Below are positions 58,756 through 64,000 of a stretch of 64,000 nucleotides of DNA, piece by piece. Under the pieces are notes generated by a model. That model had not been told where the DNA came from. It saw nothing but the letters and a program-made list of their open reading frames with translations, and ran no database searches. The stretch is taken from assembly GCA_016946835.1 (NCBI GenBank), contig JACVTC010000049.1:719501-783500 (forward strand), read 5' to 3'. Within the stretch, counting starts at the first letter, position 1; each line of letters begins with the position of its first letter. A program made the position numbers and the translations under genes. Source of the DNA: Neocallimastix lanati (nom. inval.) (Eukaryota; Neocallimastigomycota; Neocallimastigomycetes; Neocallimastigales; Neocallimastigaceae).

Positions 58756-60014
58756 ATGGGACCAGAGAAAAATTATTTAGTTGATCCAAAACTTGATATT
58801 ACTTTTAAAAATTTATTTGGTGTTGAATCAAATAAAGATCTAATGATTGATTTCTTAAATAGTATATTAGAATTGAAAGGAAACGATAAAATTAAAAATA
58901 TAACTTTCCTTAATAATGAAATTATTCCAGTTTTAGCGAAGAATTCAATCAAAAATAAAAATAAAAAGCATAAAAATAAAAGTGAAGATGAAAATAAAAA
59001 TGAAAATGAAAATAGTAATAATAATAATAATAATAATAACAATAATAAAGAAGTAGAGGGTGGAAGAATGGATATATTAGTTAATCCATTAAAATATGAA
59101 GATTCAAAAGCAAATCCTTATTTTTTAAGATCAACAAATAATAATTCAAAAAGACGTAAGACTTCTCAAAAATACGATGAAAGTAAAAAAGAAATAAAAG
59201 CAGAAACTGAAAAAAACAACTTATTAATATTGTAATTCAAGTGCAAGATAAAGGACATATGGGTAAAAGATCAATATATTATGCTTCCGGTATTATTTTT
59301 CAATCCTTGCCAAAAACTGCTCCATATGATGAATTACCAGAATTAATTATGATAAATATTTTGAATTATAACTTTATTAACGGCAACTCAATACATATAA
59401 AATTTGAAGATAATGATGAAGAATATAAAAATTTATTGAATGAAAGATGCCATTCAATATATAATATCAGGGAAGTAAATTCAAATAGAAAGGAAATCTT
59501 TGAAAACACTCTAACTATTCATTTTATAGAATTAAAAAAATTTACAATGGAAGTAAATAAAGAAAAACTTAATTCCGATAAATATCGTTGGATAAAATTT
59601 TTACTTTATCCAGAACAATTTAGAGAAAGTCAAAGTAAACTATTTATTAAAGCCGTTGATACTCTTGAAGCTTTGGGAACGGATAATAATTTCCTAATAC
59701 TGTATGAACAAAAACAAAAAGAAGATAAAGATTATTTATCAAGTATGAGTAGTCAGCAATTACAAGGAGAAATTGAAGGAGAAAAATATGCAACTATTAA
59801 ATATTTATTGCTAATGTTAAATTATAAAAAACAAGTAAAGAAAATAAAGGATAAAATAAATTTACCAGAGAATGATATTAACTATATTTGTAATTTTTAT
59901 CAAAATAAAAATCGCAATATTAGTATTTTAGCGTCTAAATTAAAGTATAAAGAAGAAAAATTGAAAGAAATCTGTAATTCGTTAGAAATTAGCTTCATTG
60001 AAAATAAAAAATAA
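58756..60014 (+). pseudogene. PD-(D/E)XK-family transposase, frameshifted copy
   Basis: The first frame runs 58756-59235 and the second 59241-60014; they are one gene split by loss of a single A in a homopolymer (seven A at 59210-59216, against eight in the copy at 62624-63919). The N terminus has the DPKLDITFKNLFGVE signature of Rpn/PDDEXK_2 nuclease-family transposases, followed by an Asn/Lys-rich insert, GGRMDILV and GKRSIYYASGII. Domain content otherwise equals the intact copy, but the C-terminal GEIK repeats number only one here. Full frames on both sides imply that inactivation is very recent, or that the indel is a sequencing error. Confidence 0.9.
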
Positions 60015-60166
60015 TAAATTTGAAAAAAAATATATATATATATATATATTAGTAAAAGTGATACATTGATATAATTATATTAATAAATTAATAATTTCAA
60101 ATTTATTATTATTATTATTATTATAAATTTTATTATTGTTTTTTATTATATTATATATTTAAAATT

Positions 60167-60205
<39 letters not shown>

Positions 60206-60514
60206 AAACATTAAAATGTATTAAATAAAATTATTTTAAATTACATTATAATATTATATTAAATAATTCATTAAAGTTCCTATTTAAGTTTTAAATCAAT
60301 TATTCAATCAAAAGGATTTTTTTTACACAATACTACTACCAATATTGTTTTATTTTATTTTTTCTCTAATATCTTTAAATTTTTCTTTTTTTATACTTTA
60401 TATATATATATATATATATATATTTTTTTTATCGTTACATATGTTATTTTATATCTATATATATATATTTTTTTGTTTTAGCATTTTAATTTTCATATCC
60501 TTTTACTATATTTT

Positions 60515-60626
60515 TATTAACCGACTATCAGTAGAAAAGGACACAAAGACAAAATAATACCTTGAATATTGTTTTATATTAATAATTATTATTAACACTT
60601 TATTTATTTATAATGTATTTTCTTTT
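60515..60626. other. Spacer edge
   Basis: Short non-coding stretch between the left arm and the protease-like fragment. Nothing recognised. Confidence 0.5.
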
Positions 60627-60965
60627 TCAACTACTCCGAATTATTACATTTTTTTGAACACCACCAATAGTTAAATTTAAAATTATAAGTTTAGTTATTC
60701 CAGTAATACTTGTGTCATAGATGCAATGATTAAGAATATATTTTTCCAGAAAACTACGATTTACTAAATTATTTTCACGGTATCCTTTTAAAATACACCT
60801 AGCTTTCTTATTATCAACAAGAGCTAATATTCCCATTGATTCACCATCTACAAACTCATCTAGTTCATCCATGTCATCGCTAACTCCAGTTTCAAATCTA
60901 CCTTTTTGAATTAACAATATTAACAGTTGGTATTTTTTCTATTAGGTTATCTTGATTTATATCCA
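60627..60965 (-). pseudogene. Retropepsin-like fragment lacking the catalytic motif
   Basis: From an ATG at 60965 the minus strand reads MDINQDNLIEKIPTVNIVNS; after a frameshift near 60900 it continues with SDDMDELDEFVDGESMGILA. The next part, DNKKARCILKGYRENNLVNR followed by SFLEKYILN and LIILNLTIGGVQKNVII, resembles the start of a gypsy retropepsin domain. Where D-[ST]-G should stand after CIL the text is K-G-Y. It ends at a stop at 60627. It is the only recognisable coding debris in the inverted-repeat spacer. Confidence 0.55.
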
Positions 60966-60969
60966 TTTT

Positions 60970-61931
60970 ATTTTATATCTATTTTTAAAATGTACTACTA
61001 ATTAATATTATTAAATATACTAGTATTAAAATAAATAATATTTTTATCTTATTATACTTATATCTATTGTGATTTTATTCCTAAATTTTTACACTTTTAA
61101 ACTACACTATTTATATCTTCCTACTCTTATTTTAATTAAAATAATATTCCTATTATATATTTTATTTAAATTATTCACTAAAATGTTAATTAAAATAACA
61201 ATATTTTTACTATTTCACTATCTCTAATTATTATTATTATCCTACTTAAACTACCTTACCTTTAACTCTAACACTATATTAATAAATTATTTATATATAT
61301 ATTATTTATTAAATTTCCAAATATTTATTTATTTTAAAACAATTTATTTAAACTATACTAAAATGAATGAAATAACATATATATTGTATAACTTTCTCTT
61401 CACCAAAGATAATATTACTATAAATAACCAATAAAAAAATTAAAAATTTATATCCTAAACAGCATATTTTAATTAATCCTTATTTATTAATATTCTCAGA
61501 ATTATTAGGCCTAAGATAGCCCTTTAAATATTAAACAAAAAATTTATATTAATTATTAATTATTTAAATATATATATATATTATTTATAATTAAATAAAT
61601 AATATTTTTAATAATTGAAATGTTAAAAAACTGATATTGAGATTTCAATTCAGTTATAATTTTCAACAATTCTTGTTTAATTTAACCCAAAATTAATTCT
61701 CTTTGAAATCTTTAAATCAATTTAAGAAAATTAATTAAAAGAAATAAATGAAAATAAAATAATAATAATTTAATTAATTTATAAACAATTTTAATTAAAA
61801 TTAAAATAAATTAATAATTAATATTTTGCTAAAATTACAAATAAATAAAATAATAAACAAAATTAGTTATTTAGTTATTTATTTATTCATTTCCTTTTTT
61901 TTTTTTTTTTTTTTTATATATATATATTAAG
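60970..61931. other. Non-coding spacer of the inverted repeat
   Basis: A/T-rich sequence without a gene. It includes the second copy of the dispersed repeat (61714-61850) and a poly-T/TA run at the boundary with the right arm. Confidence 0.5.
61714..61850 (+). repeat. Dispersed repeat, copy B
   Basis: It matches 8037-8185 in the same orientation from AAATCAATTTAAGAAAATTA onward. The link between a gypsy/copia-rich region and the transposase spacer suggests an old transposable element tail. Confidence 0.7.
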
Positions 61932-62162
61932 ATATTGTAAAAGGATATGAAAATTAAAATGCTAAAACAAAAAAATATATATATATATAGATAAAAAATA
62001 ACATATGTAACGATAAAAAAAAAAATATATATATATATATATATAAAGTATAAAAAAAGAAAAATTTAAAGATATTAGAGAAAAAATAAAATAAAATAAT
62101 ATTGGTAGTAGTATTGTGTAAAAAAAATCCTTTTGATTGAATAATTGATTTAAAACTAAAGT

Positions 62163-62316
62163 TATGATTTATATAAAAAAGATTGAGATTGCATATAAAT
62201 TGAAAAATAATTAAAAATTTTATTGTTATATTATTTGCTAATCCCCTCAGAAACCCTTGGGGTAGATTTCCAAAATAATTCTAATTTATAAATAAAAAAA
62301 AAAAAAAAAATTAATT
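62163..62316. other. Arm-specific insertion with GC hairpin and poly-A
   Basis: About 150 bp present only in the right arm. It contains CCCCTCAGAAACCCTTGGGG (CCCC/GGGG ends can pair) and a 16-base A run near 62297. Either it inserted here after the duplication or it was deleted from the left arm. Confidence 0.6.
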
Positions 62317-62623
62317 TAAAAAGGAACTTTAATAAATTATTTAATTTAATATGATTTATTAAAATATAATATTATAATGTAATTTAAAATAATTTTATTA
62401 AATACATTTTAATGTTTACATTTTTTTTTTTTTTTTTTTTACTTCAATTTTAAAAATATAATAAAAAACAATAATAAAATTTATAACAATAATATTAATA
62501 AATTTTAAATCACTAATAACAATAATAATAATAAATTTTAATTATCAATAATTAATAATATAATTATATCAATGTATCACTTTTACTAATATATATATAT
62601 ATATATATTTTTTTTCAAATTTA

Positions 62624-63919
62624 TTATTTTTTATTTTCAATGAAACTAATTTTTAACGAATTACAGATTTCTTTCAATTTTTCTTCTTCATACTTTAATT
62701 TAGACGCTAAAACACTAATATTGCGATTTTTATTTTGATAAAATTTACAAATATAGTTAATATCATTCTCTGGTAAATTTATTTTATCCTTTATTTTCTT
62801 TACTTGTATTTTACAATCTAACATTAGCAATAAACATTTAATAGTTTCATATTTTTCTCCTTCAATTTTTCCTTTAATTTCTCCTTTAATTTCTCCTTTA
62901 ATTTCTCCTTGTAATTGCTGACTACTCATACTTGATAAAAAATCTTTATATTCTTTTAGTTTTTGTTCATACAGTATTTGGAAATTATTATCCGTTCCCA
63001 GAGCTTCAAGAGTATCAACGGCTTTAATAAATAGTTTACTTTGACTTTCTCTAAATTGTTCTGGATAAAGTAAAAATTTTATCCAACGATATTTATCGGA
63101 ATTAAGTTTTTCTTTATTTACTTCCATTGTAAATTTTTTTAATTCAATAAAATGAATAGTTAGAGTGTTTTCAAAGATTTCCTTTCTATTTGAATTTACT
63201 TCCCTGATATTATATATTGAATGGCATCTTTCATTCAATAAATTTTTATATTCTTCATCATCATCTTCAAATTTTATATGTATTGAGTTGCCGTTAATAA
63301 AGTTATAATTCAAAATATTTATCATAATTAATTCTGGTAATTCATCATATGGAGCAGTTTTTGGCAAGGATTGAAAAATAATACCGGAAGCATAATATAT
63401 TGATCTTTTACCCATATGTCCTTTATCTTGCACTTGAATTACAATATTAATAAGTTGTTTTTTTTCAGTTTCTGCTTTTATTTCTATTTTACTTTCATCG
63501 TATATTTGAGAAGTCTTACGTCTTTTTGAATTATTATTTGTTGATCTTAAAAAATAAGGATTTGCTTTTGAATCTTCATATTTTAATGGATTAACTAATA
63601 TATCCATTCTTCCACCCTCTACTTCTTTATTATTGTTATTATTATTATTATTATTATTACTATTTTCATTTTCATTTTTATTTTCATCTTCACTTTTATT
63701 TTTATGCTTTTTATTTTTATTTTTGATTGAATTCTTCGCTAAAACTGGAATAATTTCATTATTAAGGAAAGTTATATTTTTAATTTTATCGTTTCCTTTC
63801 AATTCTAATATACTATTTAAGAAATCAATCAATAGATCTTTATTTGATTCAACACCAAATAAATTTTTAAAAGTAATATCAAGTTTTGGATCAACTAAAT
63901 AATTTTTCTCTGGTCCCAT
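62624..63919 (-). CDS. PD-(D/E)XK nuclease-family transposase (Rpn-like), intact
   Basis: The 431-aa protein is intact. Residues 8-40 hold the DPKLDITFKNLFGVE and FLNSILEL signature of Rpn/PDDEXK_2 proteins, in which a restriction-type nuclease fold is thought to cut DNA for transposition or recombination. Residues 66-98 are a Lys/Glu/Asn-rich insert with ten consecutive Asn. D106 in GGRMDILV is the probable active-site Asp. The next motif reads I159-V160-I161-Q162, where the family usually has I-E-x-Q, so the catalytic Glu seems replaced by Val. K171-R172-S-I-Y-Y follows. The C-terminal part has GEIK repeats (about 354-370) typical of these proteins, then a Lys-rich helical end. ATG chosen as in the left copy; a decoy ATG lies 54 bp upstream. 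Stops TAA TAA. Confidence 0.88.
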   Translation of the reverse strand: MGPEKNYLVDPKLDITFKNLFGVESNKDLLIDFLNSILELKGNDKIKNITFLNNEIIPVLAKNSIKNKNKKHKNKSEDENKNENENSNNNNNNNNNNKEVEGGRMDILVNPLKYEDSKANPYFLRSTNNNSKRRKTSQIYDESKIEIKAETEKKQLINIVIQVQDKGHMGKRSIYYASGIIFQSLPKTAPYDELPELIMINILNYNFINGNSIHIKFEDDDEEYKNLLNERCHSIYNIREVNSNRKEIFENTLTIHFIELKKFTMEVNKEKLNSDKYRWIKFLLYPEQFRESQSKLFIKAVDTLEALGTDNNFQILYEQKLKEYKDFLSSMSSQQLQGEIKGEIKGEIKGKIEGEKYETIKCLLLMLDCKIQVKKIKDKINLPENDINYICKFYQNKNRNISVLASKLKYEEEKLKEICNSLKISFIENKK

Positions 63920-64000
63920 TTTCGAATTTTAAATCTATTTTTTTTAATTATTATTTAATTTCTTTGGTCCCATTTTTGAATTTTAAATCTATTTTTTTTA

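Larger units (their letters stand above)
58681..60511 (+). repeat. Left arm of 1.8-kb inverted repeat
   Basis: This arm carries the plus-strand transposase copy and ~500 bp of 3' flank. It is nearly identical, as reverse complement, to 61932-64000 (the window end cuts that arm). Similarity ends at the centre side near ATATCCTTTTAC. Confidence 0.88.
61932..64000 (-). repeat. Right arm of inverted repeat (cut by window end)
   Basis: Reverse complement of 58681-60511 with very few substitutions in the gene. It has an extra ~150 bp at about 62163-62316, absent from the left arm. The arm continues beyond the window. Confidence 0.88.

Noticed and set aside
1-64000. CRISPR arrays, rRNA or tRNA genes
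   Set aside because: No array of spaced identical repeats, no rRNA segment and no tRNA cloverleaf was recognised on either strand. The tandem repeats present have no spacers.
1-64000. Dictyostelid origin
   Set aside because: Composition would fit, but the LTR families with gypsy and copia order and the Rpn-like transposase argue more for an anaerobic gut fungus. Not excluded.

Overview
The window is eukaryotic DNA of extreme AT content, crowded with poly-A/T tracts and ATT/TTA microsatellites. Proteins are asparagine-rich, introns are short (about 250-400 bp) with GTAAGT/GTAAAT-like donors and AG acceptors, and LTR retroelements are frequent. Two copies of a PD-(D/E)XK (Rpn-like) nuclease-family transposase gene and a LITAF-type zinc-ribbon gene with glutamine/proline repeats are present. 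Together these best fit an anaerobic gut fungus (Neocallimastigomycota). That is an inference from composition and gene families, not from a marker gene; a dictyostelid-like protist is the main alternative. TAA, TAG and TGA all end intact genes, so the standard code applies.

Layout. 0.5-3.6 kb: a complete non-autonomous LTR retrotransposon with 5-bp target duplication, two ~360-bp LTRs and only a Gag gene. 5.7-6.3 kb: a Ty3/gypsy RT-RNase H remnant. 8.9-12.15 kb: an internally deleted Ty1/copia element on the minus strand, with LTRs and target duplication. 15.0 kb and 57.3-57.9 kb: two LTR copies of one family in opposite orientations. 27.9 kb: a solo LTR of the first element's family. 38.1-41.6 kb: a decayed Ty3/gypsy element. 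50.9-55.2 kb: a decayed gypsy-like element on the minus strand, and at 55.9-56.8 kb a decayed copia-like Gag on the plus strand. 58.7-64 kb: the transposase copies as arms of a long inverted repeat around a decayed retropepsin-like fragment.

The most interesting host content is a small, locally duplicated family of seven-helix, GPCR-like genes. Two are intact, with four exons each and identical intron phases (17.3-19.8 kb, predicted 476 aa; 29.4-32.1 kb, predicted 601 aa). Both have GPCR-style paired cysteines and long Asn/Ser/Thr-rich tails. A third copy (42.2-43.5 kb) is a pseudogene inside a ~1.8-kb segmental duplication, and a fourth (36.0-36.8 kb) is an inverted, internally deleted remnant. 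The other host gene is the LITAF-domain protein at 48.3-49.1 kb, with duplicated CCAAT-type motifs upstream.

The remaining stretches, including ~8 kb between 19.8 and 27.9 kb, hold simple repeats, short tandem arrays, a strong 25.8-kb foldback and a few GC-rich islets of unknown function. No rRNA, tRNA or CRISPR was recognised. Everything was read by eye: exon joins, LTR ends and target duplications were checked base by base, whereas family names rest on motif recognition, not on searches.
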